In this document: positions 1-9,004 of the stretch, one piece after another
Layout: every line of letters begins with the position of its first letter
Numbering within the stretch: position 1 is the stretch's first letter
Assembly: GCA_902800185.1 (NCBI GenBank)
Contig: CADCDK010000008.1
Span: 1-64,000 of the forward strand
Reading direction: 5' to 3'
DNA from: an uncultured Prevotellaceae bacterium
GTDB lineage: Bacteria > Bacteroidota > Bacteroidia > Bacteroidales > Bacteroidaceae
DNA: 64,000 nt
Translations under genes and position numbers: made by a program
The notes under the pieces: generated by a model
The model's input: the letters and a program-made list of their open reading frames with translations, nothing else
Told to the model about the DNA's origin: nothing
Database searches by the model: none

Positions 1-113
1 CACACACATATTTATATCATACATGCGCGGACACACGCTCTTGTACTACTCTTCTCTGTCTATGTAATCCTTTCAAAGAACTCTTTCTTCTAGCGCCTCG
101 TTTTTGAGCGAAG
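1..113 (-). other. Candidate rRNA-operon leader, partial
   Basis: No credible gene lies here. Read on the minus strand, downstream of a consensus promoter, the sequence contains GTTCTTTGAAAG (complement of 70-81), which resembles the boxA-like element found in Bacteroidetes pre-16S leaders. This suggests a 16S gene just beyond the left edge, but no mature rRNA sequence is visible, so the call is inference. Confidence 0.4.
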
Positions 114-119
114 CGAATG

Positions 120-151
120 CAAAGGTACGACCTTTTTCTGAAGCACACAAA
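120..151 (-). promoter_or_regulatory. Leftward Bacteroidetes promoter
   Basis: On the minus strand TTTG (148-151) is followed after 20 nt by TACCTTTG (120-127), an exact match to the Bacteroidetes sigma-ABfr form. Upstream (152-190) is A/T-rich. It fires toward the left window edge, with a start expected near 113. Confidence 0.65.
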
Positions 152-271
152 CTTTTTTGAGAAAAAATTCAAAAGAAGTTGAAAGTTTTCGGGATTCTTT
201 ACAAAACAGGGAAGAATATAAAACACTACACCTTAATTAATAATATATAGACACAAATTTTCAGTGTTTTG

Positions 272-979
272 TCATTTTATAATCCTGACGATTTCCTTCT
301 CCGAGGCTTCAGGAAGGAATTGGCGGAAATGAGCAAGAATGCGCTGAAACGACTCTTCTGATGAACGCGAACAACGGCAGGCATCGCGTCCATAGAGTTG
401 TTCGGGCGTGGTAAGCAACGACCATCCCCAACCATACTCCCGTCCATGCTTGTCCAGCGGATAGACAAAATCCTCGGTCACGATGTGGCAAGCCATCTGC
501 AAGCGAGTGATATAGGCATCAAACCGACTGCGCATCTTCGACCCTGTAAAACCGCAGGCAGCACGAAGCTCACGTGTTATCAGGCTCCCGTGCTCCTGTA
601 ACGTCAGCAGAATAGCCTCCTCAATGCTGCCCTCGAAGAGATTACCACTCCCCTCCCCTATATTCGTCCCGAGTTTTCCCAAGAGATGAGTACCACGACG
701 ATAGTTGCAGAAATCAGGCCACCATTCACGACTGATGAAGCCCGCCTTTCCCGCAAAGAACTTGCCATAGACCACATCACCTTCTGTCACGATGGGACCC
801 TTCCACTTCCATAGCGGCCAATCCCAACCGCCATCAGTGAACACAACGTACCGGCAGTCCTCGCTGACAACCTCCTCGGCTGAATATCCACGGATCCCGC
901 TGTCCAACAACGGAAGGAAGCCTACCTGTCCTATCAGTTCCATCAGTTGAGACTGATTGTAAATCTCAGCATGTCTCAT
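272..979 (-). CDS. AlkZ-related winged-helix protein
   Basis: 235 aa, ATG at 979. It resembles the short Bacteroidetes relatives of the AlkZ/YcaQ DNA glycosylase group: a tryptophan-rich stretch (GGWDWPLWKWKG, about residues 49-60) is followed by a winged-helix-like segment around residues 118-170 (EEAILLTLQEHGSLITRELR). It is much shorter than full AlkZ (about 400 aa), so glycosylase activity cannot be assumed. No signal peptide or membrane segment is visible, so it should be cytosolic. It stands alone on the minus strand; the only promoter element seen upstream is a lone TAACTTTG. The family call rests on recognition of the sequence, not on a search. Confidence 0.55.
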   Translation of the reverse strand: MRHAEIYNQSQLMELIGQVGFLPLLDSGIRGYSAEEVVSEDCRYVVFTDGGWDWPLWKWKGPIVTEGDVVYGKFFAGKAGFISREWWPDFCNYRRGTHLLGKLGTNIGEGSGNLFEGSIEEAILLTLQEHGSLITRELRAACGFTGSKMRSRFDAYITRLQMACHIVTEDFVYPLDKHGREYGWGWSLLTTPEQLYGRDACRCSRSSEESFQRILAHFRQFLPEASEKEIVRIIK

Positions 980-1004
980 TTCTTGACGATTTATTTGTAT
1001 GCTG

Positions 1005-1012
1005 CAAAGTTA
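1005..1012 (-). promoter_or_regulatory. Possible -7 box for the AlkZ-like gene
   Basis: TAACTTTG on the minus strand, 26 nt before the start codon at 979. A TTTG at the usual distance is missing, so only half of the promoter is supported. Confidence 0.35.
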
Positions 1013-1048
1013 CACAAAAAAATCCAACACTCCTTCACAAGGTCTATC

Positions 1049-1089
1049 AAAAAAAATCCTGCATGACTTATCACAAGCCATGCAGGATT
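1049..1089 (-). terminator. Rho-independent terminator after the barrel gene
   Basis: Perfect 11-bp inverted repeat (1055-1065 with 1079-1089, AATCCTGCATG / CATGCAGGATT), 13-nt loop, then a T-run when read on the minus strand. It lies 20 bp past the stop at 1110. Confidence 0.85.
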
Positions 1090-1109
1090 GAAATGCCTAA
1101 CAAAGTTCT

Positions 1110-4037
1110 TTACCGTTTTTGAGGAATTCGATTGAAATTATAACTGAGGTGCAGCATAACGTAACGTGGCAGCGTATTGCGGACAGTCTCAGTGCGTCCC
1201 TGTCCATTGATGACAATCTGTGTGTTGGAGAGTTTGTGTAGTATGTCGAAAGCTTCGAGTCGAGCGACAAGTGTCCCACCCGATTTCTTAGCAAAAGACA
1301 TCGGAAAAGAACGTGACACGGAAGCATTCCAGACGAGGTCGTTACTATTGAGCGCTGCATTACCATAGCCACGACGTGAAAACATCTTGATGTCAGTTGC
1401 CAGAGCAAAACCCTCAATAAACTTACCCCAAGCGTCTTTCTTGAAATTGTAGTTGCAGGTGAGCCCATAGGAAAAGTTCAAAGCACGGATGGTCTCTATG
1501 GTCTTCTCCTTGTTGCTGGCATAGCGATATTCCATGTAGCCCTGTGCTCCAATCGAAAGCTCTTCCAGACGGTAGTTAAGCGTCAAGCGATCCTCGACAT
1601 AATAGTTATCAACATGAGACAGAGTCTGGGCATCTGAGACATTCAAGGAGACCGCAACATCGACATTACGGGAATAGTCGCCGTGAACATAGTTATTCAA
1701 TGTGAGCCGACGAGGTTTATCAAGCGGTCTATTGAAGTAATTCCAGAAATAGGTCTGCCAGTTGCCCTTGACGTTCTGCGGCCGATAGACATAGATTCCC
1801 GTCTCCGGGTAATAAGTATAGCCCTGCGAGATCGTGTTGACAAAGAATCGTAATCCATAACCGAGCGTGAAGGCCTGCTGTCGCTCTCTCCAATTTCGGG
1901 TAAAGGAGGCCTGCATAAGATGACTGACCGACTTCTTCAGCGCAGGATTCCCCTGTCTGACCACCAGTGGGTTCTCATTATTATGCACGTCGATCTTGTT
2001 ATACAGTGAAGGCAGGTCTACTTTGACCGTATAGCTTAGTGTGTATTGGCGTGTCCACTCATGGGTTGCCGCACGCAAGAAGAAGTTCGGTGAGAAAGTC
2101 CACGACCGCTGCGAGACTACGGTATCAGTTGCAGCACTAAAATATTTCATTCGTTCCCGCACATGGTTCAGGGGTAGCTGCAGCATCACGGCCATGTATT
2201 TTCCGTTTTTATTGTAGTTATACGACGGTCGCAATTGCATGGTGTAGCGACGCTGCATCTTCCCATATTCAAAAGAGTTATAGAGATCGGTAGAAAAGAT
2301 AGAGGAGCTGAGCGGTGATGGTGAAGAAGCAAGAGAATCAAGCAGAAATGCTTCATTGGCCTCAGAATTATACTGCTGATTGTAGGAGACCTCACCCCGC
2401 AGCGAAATACCATTGAGCCATGTGACAGTGTAATTGGGCATGACGTACCAAGAATATTCCTTGTCAGGACGACGGTTGCGACGATTCTTTACCACATTCT
2501 CATCGTCCGACCGTATATACTCAACGCGCTGCAAAGAGTTCGCCTCCTGATGCTGATTGTGGAAATTAGCGTTCATTGTCACTCCAATCTCATCGCCTGT
2601 TAACAATTTCTTGGTCAGCTCAATATATGAACCAGCGTAAACACGATGGACATGTTGCCGCGAGCGCATGACGGAATGGTGAATGAGCGATGAAAGCTGA
2701 GTGTTGAGAGATGACCATTGAGAGTTGAGAGAGTCACTATTAAGCGAGCTTCTGGAAAGCCAATCGGAGTTCTCATTCGTAGGATTGTTACGATCGTAGC
2801 GCACCTCTGTGAACGACAAGAGATGGAACGGTTTCATCAGTTCGAAGCGATTAGAGGCATGCATCTCGAGATTACGGATGAATGAACTGGCACGCGAAAA
2901 AGAGTAATTGCTCGGTGCATTGGCGAAGAAACGCTCACTATTGGTAAGCGACTGGTCGTTGAACTTGCTCCAATTGAGTGTCACGCTGGCATTCTCTTTC
3001 CAACGCTTGTCGGCCTCATCGATAAGCAGATCCATACCTGCCTGTCCTGTGGTTTGCCTACCCTGTGGCATGTTTGACGGAGTCCACTCCCCATTGCTGC
3101 CTGGACGACGATTTTCGTTGACGTTGTTGGCATTGCCAAAAAGCGTCAGCCGAGAGTTGTCAGTGTAGCGCATGCCAAAAAGCCTGCCGAGGAAACGGTC
3201 GCTCGTGCTGGCGGCAACTTCCACGTTACCTAAGAACCCTTCTGCATACTCGCGTTTCAGGACTACGTCCATCACATATTTCTTCTGTTCGACATCACGC
3301 CCAAGGTATTGGCTCAGCTCAGTTGATTTATGATAGACTTGAATGTTATTAACTACATAGTGTGGTAGGTTTTCGAGCATAACTTTGTTGTTGCCCCGAA
3401 AGAAGTCCTTACCGTTGAGTGTCAACTCGTCAATCTGCTGCCCATTGACAAGGATGCGTCCATCATCTTTCAGCTCCACGCCGTCCATCTGTCGGATAAG
3501 GGCGTCGAGCATAGAGCCTTCTGGCAGATTGAAGGCATCGGCATTATAGACGATGGTATCACCCTTGTAAACCATGCGCACTCGGGTTGCCTTGATGACA
3601 ACCTCGTCGAGCTGGTTTTCGTTAAGTGAATCGGTCACCATCGCACGTGGCCGACGCTTGAGCAGATGCCACGGTGCGTCAAAATAGGAATTTCGCGCCA
3701 CATGGCGTATTTCGTAATCCACATATCCCGTCTCATAGTCGGAATGTTCAGCCATGATGATATAGCGTGCGGGGTGGGCAGGTACATAAAACCTGTAACC
3801 CACATCTATCTTGGTCGCATTAAATTTACCCATGTTGAACGCCCGCATGCTATCCACTATGGCAGAGTCCTCGGTCATCAGCGTCACCTTTACATCCGGT
3901 ATTCCCGACTTGGTGAAGCTATCTTTCACATGCCCCCAAAGGGCAATGGTTCGCTGCTTCTTCTGTCTTTGTGTCTCCTGAGCCTTAGTCGGCAGAAGAC
4001 AACAGAGGCAGAAGAAGAATAGGAATATTCTTCTCAT
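1110..4037 (-). CDS. Outer-membrane beta-barrel protein (TonB-receptor-like)
   Basis: 975 aa with a signal peptide (about residues 1-19, ending in TKA before QETQ). Residues about 28-125 form a carboxypeptidase-regulatory-like fold, then comes a plug-like region (LDEVVIKATR near 143, DALIRQMDGVEL near 177, DGRILVNGQQIDELTLNGKDFF), then a long aromatic beta-rich barrel ending in LHLSYNFNRIPQKR. This is the layout of the Bacteroidetes outer-membrane beta-barrel group related to SusC-type receptors, without a SusD partner. It is the last gene of an operon after blaI and the BlaR1-like gene and is closed by the terminator at 1049-1089. Odd: residues about 434-447 (DSLNSQWSSLNTQLSS) are encoded by an in-frame copy of a TGAGAGT-type repeat in reverse sense. 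Substrate unknown. Confidence 0.8.
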   Translation of the reverse strand: MRRIFLFFFCLCCLLPTKAQETQRQKKQRTIALWGHVKDSFTKSGIPDVKVTLMTEDSAIVDSMRAFNMGKFNATKIDVGYRFYVPAHPARYIIMAEHSDYETGYVDYEIRHVARNSYFDAPWHLLKRRPRAMVTDSLNENQLDEVVIKATRVRMVYKGDTIVYNADAFNLPEGSMLDALIRQMDGVELKDDGRILVNGQQIDELTLNGKDFFRGNNKVMLENLPHYVVNNIQVYHKSTELSQYLGRDVEQKKYVMDVVLKREYAEGFLGNVEVAASTSDRFLGRLFGMRYTDNSRLTLFGNANNVNENRRPGSNGEWTPSNMPQGRQTTGQAGMDLLIDEADKRWKENASVTLNWSKFNDQSLTNSERFFANAPSNYSFSRASSFIRNLEMHASNRFELMKPFHLLSFTEVRYDRNNPTNENSDWLSRSSLNSDSLNSQWSSLNTQLSSLIHHSVMRSRQHVHRVYAGSYIELTKKLLTGDEIGVTMNANFHNQHQEANSLQRVEYIRSDDENVVKNRRNRRPDKEYSWYVMPNYTVTWLNGISLRGEVSYNQQYNSEANEAFLLDSLASSPSPLSSSIFSTDLYNSFEYGKMQRRYTMQLRPSYNYNKNGKYMAVMLQLPLNHVRERMKYFSAATDTVVSQRSWTFSPNFFLRAATHEWTRQYTLSYTVKVDLPSLYNKIDVHNNENPLVVRQGNPALKKSVSHLMQASFTRNWRERQQAFTLGYGLRFFVNTISQGYTYYPETGIYVYRPQNVKGNWQTYFWNYFNRPLDKPRRLTLNNYVHGDYSRNVDVAVSLNVSDAQTLSHVDNYYVEDRLTLNYRLEELSIGAQGYMEYRYASNKEKTIETIRALNFSYGLTCNYNFKKDAWGKFIEGFALATDIKMFSRRGYGNAALNSNDLVWNASVSRSFPMSFAKKSGGTLVARLEAFDILHKLSNTQIVINGQGRTETVRNTLPRYVMLHLSYNFNRIPQKR
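2697..2734 (-). repeat. TGAGAGT-family repeat inside a coding region
   Basis: On the plus strand the segment reads as imperfect units of TTGAGAG(A/T), the motif that fills the junctions at 38308 and 43443. Here the coding strand carries the complement, which has no stop codons, and it is read as SLNSQWSSLNTQLSS in the barrel protein. Confidence 0.6.
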
Positions 4038-4097
4038 ACTGTCAGATTCTTATATTAAAAAAGAAAGAAGAAGGTTCCACTCCCCAAAAGCCAAAGC

Positions 4098-5744
4098 TTA
4101 GGAGAGACGGAACGTGATGGGGATGGTGAATCTCACCTTGACAGGCTTACCATTTTGCTTGCCTGGAGTCCAGCGGGGCATGCCGCGTATCAGATCGACA
4201 GCCGAATTACAAATTTGGAGCCACGCTGTGTTCCTTTGGTCAACCAATGCGCGTTCCTCTTCGGTCATTCCAGGCTTGTATTCCTCCCCCTCGACAATGA
4301 TTTTACCATCGACCTCCTTCAGCAATGGACGGATTACATGAACATCGCTGAGCGATCCGTCTTTCTCGACCACGAACTGCACGATGACGCGTCCTTGTAC
4401 GCCGAGATCATGTGCTACCTTGGGGTAAGCAATATGTTCATTAATATACTGAATCGGATTGATGCCATCAGGAAAGCGGGGAAGCTCTTCAGAAACGTCA
4501 AAAATGGGTTCAGCATCAGACGACGGTGCAGACTGCCCGTCACGGGGCAGATCGGTGGATATTACGATAGCTCCATGACTTCCTTTCTCTCCGAAAGCTG
4601 AGACAGCGCTTACCTTTGACAAGACATTAACAGAAGTAATGCGCTCCTTCGGGACGCAGACAACGTCCTCTTTCGACACAGGCACCCCATCAAGAATGAT
4701 AAGTACACTATCAGAAAAGGCCATTGAACGGCTCTTCCATGGGGCATCGGGGTCAGTTTCGGGTTTACTGACAATGCTGTCTGCTACTGCCAAAGGGGTG
4801 TCTGCACCAACAGAACTCAGGTTCGGCTGTGCAGCCTGCTCCATGGAAGCGGCAGGGACAGTTTTGTATTCGACAACGGTGCGGGCTGTGGCAACAAGCG
4901 ACAGTGCCACAATTGGTATCACATACATGGCACGCAGCCATGGATGGCGGTTAGGATGATTATTCAACATGATGAGTATTCGTTTTTTGAGGATTTGACG
5001 GCTCATCGCATTGGCAAGCGGACTGACGGACAGCCCGGTTGCCTTGCGGAAGAGCAATTGTACATAGAGTTCGGTTGGGAACCCTCGAGAGAGTACAGCC
5101 TGATCGGCCTCGCATTCATGGAGGTCGCGAAGGTCCTGCCGCAGAAACCACACTGCGGGATTGAACCACTGCAAGGCTGTAAGCACTTCAACGAAGACGA
5201 CATCCATACTGTGATGGCAGTCGATGTGTCCACGTTCATGAGCGAGAACAGCTGCATTGCGCTCCACGTATTCATCGTGGTTCATGACGATGGTGTGCAT
5301 CCAGCTGAAAGGTACCACAGGCTTTCGGGTGACGGCCATCACCGTTCCGTCGCCCTGCGGGTGTATCTCGCATTGACTGATCAGTTTTCTTAATTCAAGG
5401 AACGACCTTCCCACCATTAGAAGTCGCAAGACGACACCCACGACAAGCAGCCAACTCAGACATTGAACGGCAAGTTCGCTAAAAGTATCTCCAGCGACGG
5501 GAAGGCCGGTAGTCTGAGCAAATGGCAAGGGGCGAACAGTCGTCGGGGCCTCTACCCACACTGTGTGATGAATGGTGACCACACAGAACGGCAAAACCAG
5601 CGAAAGCACCAACGTCAGAAGTAGCACCCAACGGTTAAGCCGATGGAAAGTCTGGCGATCCATCAAAAGACGGTAGAACAGGTAGAACACCATGAGGAGC
5701 ACTGCCACCTTAAGGTCGTATGTCATGAAATCAATAAGCATCAT
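4098..5744 (-). CDS. BlaR1-type M56 metallopeptidase with plug-like and TonB C-terminal parts
   Basis: 548 aa. The N-terminal half has hydrophobic segments (about 10-30, 40-60, 90-112, and again near 270-290) and the zincin motif HERGH at residues 169-173, as in BlaR1/MecR1 sensor proteases. After the last membrane segment, residues about 345-400 resemble a TonB-receptor plug strand (ILDGVPVSKEDV ... ITSVNVLSKVSAVSAFGEKG), and the C-terminus (about 425-548) is a TonB C-terminal-like domain (YPKVAHDLGVQGRVIVQFVV, GKPVKVRFTIPITF). Known of the family: BlaR1 proteins sense a signal and lead to inactivation of a BlaI repressor. The start is 17 nt after blaI, and the barrel gene follows. Inferred role: inner-membrane sensor controlling this operon. 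Signal unknown. Confidence 0.85.
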   Translation of the reverse strand: MMLIDFMTYDLKVAVLLMVFYLFYRLLMDRQTFHRLNRWVLLLTLVLSLVLPFCVVTIHHTVWVEAPTTVRPLPFAQTTGLPVAGDTFSELAVQCLSWLLVVGVVLRLLMVGRSFLELRKLISQCEIHPQGDGTVMAVTRKPVVPFSWMHTIVMNHDEYVERNAAVLAHERGHIDCHHSMDVVFVEVLTALQWFNPAVWFLRQDLRDLHECEADQAVLSRGFPTELYVQLLFRKATGLSVSPLANAMSRQILKKRILIMLNNHPNRHPWLRAMYVIPIVALSLVATARTVVEYKTVPAASMEQAAQPNLSSVGADTPLAVADSIVSKPETDPDAPWKSRSMAFSDSVLIILDGVPVSKEDVVCVPKERITSVNVLSKVSAVSAFGEKGSHGAIVISTDLPRDGQSAPSSDAEPIFDVSEELPRFPDGINPIQYINEHIAYPKVAHDLGVQGRVIVQFVVEKDGSLSDVHVIRPLLKEVDGKIIVEGEEYKPGMTEEERALVDQRNTAWLQICNSAVDLIRGMPRWTPGKQNGKPVKVRFTIPITFRLS

Positions 5745-5761
5745 CGGAAGCTTTCGTTATT

Positions 5762-6142
5762 TCACTTTTTATACTGTTGAATGATACCGAGCAACTCGTC
5801 CACTTCCTCGGGCAAAAGATGTTCCTCCTCGGCAAAGAACGAAACGAGCGACGAGAACGAACCTCCGAAAAAGGTATTCTTTACCTCACGCATGAAGGCG
5901 GAAGTATAGTCACGACGACTTACAAGTGCCGTGAACACCTTGCCACGCCCTACCTTCTCGGAACTGACAAATCCTTTCTCCTCGAGAATTTTAAGAAATG
6001 TGAGCAACGTTGTCATGGCTGGTTTCGGTTCGTCGTAGCACGCCATGATATCGGCAGCACTACCTTTTGCGTCGGACAGGCACCACAGGTAGTTCATTAC
6101 CTGTGTCTCCGACTTAGTCAGTTGTTGGCTTTTGGTTTTCAT
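5762..6142 (-). CDS. BlaI/MecI/CopY-family repressor
   Basis: 126 aa, the usual family length. The winged helix is clear (LTKSETQVMNYLWCLSDAKG, then AMTTLLTFLKILEEKGFVSSEKVGRGKVF) and is followed by the short dimerisation helices (FFAEEEHLLPEEVDELLGII). Family members bind palindromes as dimers and are cleaved or released when the partner M56 protease is triggered. It is the first gene of the operon with that protease and the barrel. Two palindromes sit over its promoter, so autorepression is likely. The -7 box ends 5 bp before the ATG, so the mRNA should be nearly leaderless. Confidence 0.92.
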   Translation of the reverse strand: MKTKSQQLTKSETQVMNYLWCLSDAKGSAADIMACYDEPKPAMTTLLTFLKILEEKGFVSSEKVGRGKVFTALVSRRDYTSAFMREVKNTFFGGSFSSLVSFFAEEEHLLPEEVDELLGIIQQYKK

Positions 6143-6147
6143 GCCTG

Positions 6148-6179
6148 CAAAGTTATTCTAAAGTTTTAGAACTTTCAAA
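6148..6179 (-). promoter_or_regulatory. blaI operon promoter
   Basis: Minus-strand TTTG (6176-6179), 20-nt spacer, TAACTTTG (6148-6155). The start codon at 6142 lies where transcription should begin. Confidence 0.75.
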
Positions 6180-6221
6180 TATTTTATTCTAAAAAATTAG
6201 AACATTAACATTATTTTAGAA
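6156..6221. promoter_or_regulatory. Candidate BlaI operators
   Basis: Two palindromes, TTCTAAAGTTTTAGAA (6156-6171, filling the promoter spacer) and TTCTAAAAAATTAGAA (6187-6202), have centres 31 bp apart, about three helical turns. A half site TTTTAGAA follows at 6214-6221. Shape and position fit BlaI-type operators; binding itself is inferred. Confidence 0.7.
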
Positions 6222-6249
6222 GGGGAATGCTAAAAAACACCCGTTGAGG

Positions 6250-6281
6250 TTTGTCTATATATAATATAATGTGTAACTTTG
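6250..6281 (+). promoter_or_regulatory. eno promoter
   Basis: TTTG (6250-6253), 20-nt spacer, TAACTTTG (6274-6281). Transcription should start near 6288, leaving a leader of about 40 nt. Confidence 0.75.
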
Positions 6282-6324
6282 CAGAGCATTTTGTTAAATC
6301 ATGATTTAAAACCAAACAAATTAA

Positions 6325-7635
<1,311 letters not shown>

Positions 7636-7662
7636 GCATGAAGCATTGAAACAATGTAATTA

Positions 7663-7694
7663 AAAAGTCTCGCTCATTTGGGCGAGACTTTTTT
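7663..7694. terminator. Bidirectional terminator shared by eno and the facing permease
   Basis: 11-bp perfect stem (7663-7673 with 7682-7692, AAAAGTCTCGC / GCGAGACTTTT) with an 8-nt loop, a T-run on the plus strand and A-run before it. The stop codon of the minus-strand permease (7674-7676) is in the loop, so one arm encodes its last residues. Confidence 0.85.
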
Positions 7695-8942
7695 GATGCG
7701 TTCCATTGCGGCATGGGCTTTCTCCTTCAACAGGAGAATACGCTCGAAAGCATGGCGATGGGACAGTTTGATTTGATATCGATAGACCAGACACGTCACA
7801 AAGAAATAGACTGTTGCCTGAATCCAAAGAGCCTGATACTCCACCTGAATGTCAGACAAGGTAGCCCCCATCGTATTGATACGCACAAAGCCACGTATGC
7901 CAAAGGTGGACGGAATCAGCCATGACACGCCCTGCCAGGCACCGGGAATGGAGCTCTGAGGCCATGACACGCCCGACAGGAACAGGAAGGGAACGGAGGT
8001 GAAGACCACCAGCAGGAGTACGTTCTCACGGTAGCGTACCAGACAAGAGAGCATCATCCCAAAGAAGATGCACGACAACAGATAGGGGAACATCAATCCC
8101 ACCCAAGTGTAAACATGGATGACAGAGATGAAGCCGAACAGTTTCGGCACAGCCAACGTCAGGTATGTGGCCATCACAGAGAAAATCATGAAGTAGCAAA
8201 GCGACTTGCCCAGCACAATTCGGAAGATGCCGTTGTAATGGCGACTCACAGGAACAAGGTCGCGATAGCGGTTGGACTCGCGAGCTGTACCTGCTCCCAG
8301 TCCAATGCCCAGTAACAGCGTCTGCTGAATGATCAGTATCAGCACTCCCGGGATAATGAAATCACCATAACCGCCGGTAGGACAGAATATCGGCACCTCG
8401 GTGAAGGCCAGCGGTTGTGTGGCTATCTCATCCTCGCGCGTGGTATAGTTCCCCGCCACTTGCACCTGTATCTGCTTGTTTACGTCCATCGCCACCGCCA
8501 TCGCCGACTGATAAATGGCTTTGTAGGCAAGCATGAGCGACATGTCGCAATAGACACTCACATGCGCCTGCTGCGACCTGCCGATAACGGTCTGGAAGTC
8601 ATTGGGGATATAGATGATACCATCGGCAATCTGCTTCTCCACCAGATCCTTCGCCTCCTCCAAGCTGTTACAGAAGTAAGTAACCCGCACATCGGGTGAG
8701 GCATCGAACTCACGAAGGAACTCACGGCTCAGGTGACTGTGGGACAAATCGACCGCCACCACAGGAACCTCGCGCACCGTCTGGTTGTTGTAAATCCACG
8801 AGTAGAGCAGCGGATAGACCAACGGTACGAGGATGAAAAAGATGAGTACGCCCTCGTCGGTGAACGTGGTACGCATCTCCTTCACCCAGATATAGCACAT
8901 ATCGGTCAAGCCCTCGCGGATTCTTCTGAACAGTTCCTTCAT
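7674..8942 (-). CDS. ABC-2 type permease (YhhJ/YbhR-like)
   Basis: 422 aa. Topology is typical of drug-export ABC-2 permeases: one N-terminal membrane helix (about 28-50, GVLIFFILVPLVYPLLYSWI), a large periplasmic domain (about 55-220), then five hydrophobic helices with the segment CIFFGMMLSCLVRYRENVLL. It is the last gene of the operon coiled-coil protein > TolC > HlyD > permease > permease, 62 bp after its paralogue. Known family role: with a partner permease and an ATPase it forms an inner-membrane exporter linked to HlyD and TolC. No ATPase gene is in this window. The last codons lie inside the terminator shared with eno. Confidence 0.85.
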   Translation of the reverse strand: MKELFRRIREGLTDMCYIWVKEMRTTFTDEGVLIFFILVPLVYPLLYSWIYNNQTVREVPVVAVDLSHSHLSREFLREFDASPDVRVTYFCNSLEEAKDLVEKQIADGIIYIPNDFQTVIGRSQQAHVSVYCDMSLMLAYKAIYQSAMAVAMDVNKQIQVQVAGNYTTREDEIATQPLAFTEVPIFCPTGGYGDFIIPGVLILIIQQTLLLGIGLGAGTARESNRYRDLVPVSRHYNGIFRIVLGKSLCYFMIFSVMATYLTLAVPKLFGFISVIHVYTWVGLMFPYLLSCIFFGMMLSCLVRYRENVLLLVVFTSVPFLFLSGVSWPQSSIPGAWQGVSWLIPSTFGIRGFVRINTMGATLSDIQVEYQALWIQATVYFFVTCLVYRYQIKLSHRHAFERILLLKEKAHAAMERIKKVSPK

Positions 8943-9004
8943 CTTGATTTTATATTCTACATATTTCTATCATCCTACATTCCCCTCGCCTACTTTTTGT
9001 CACC

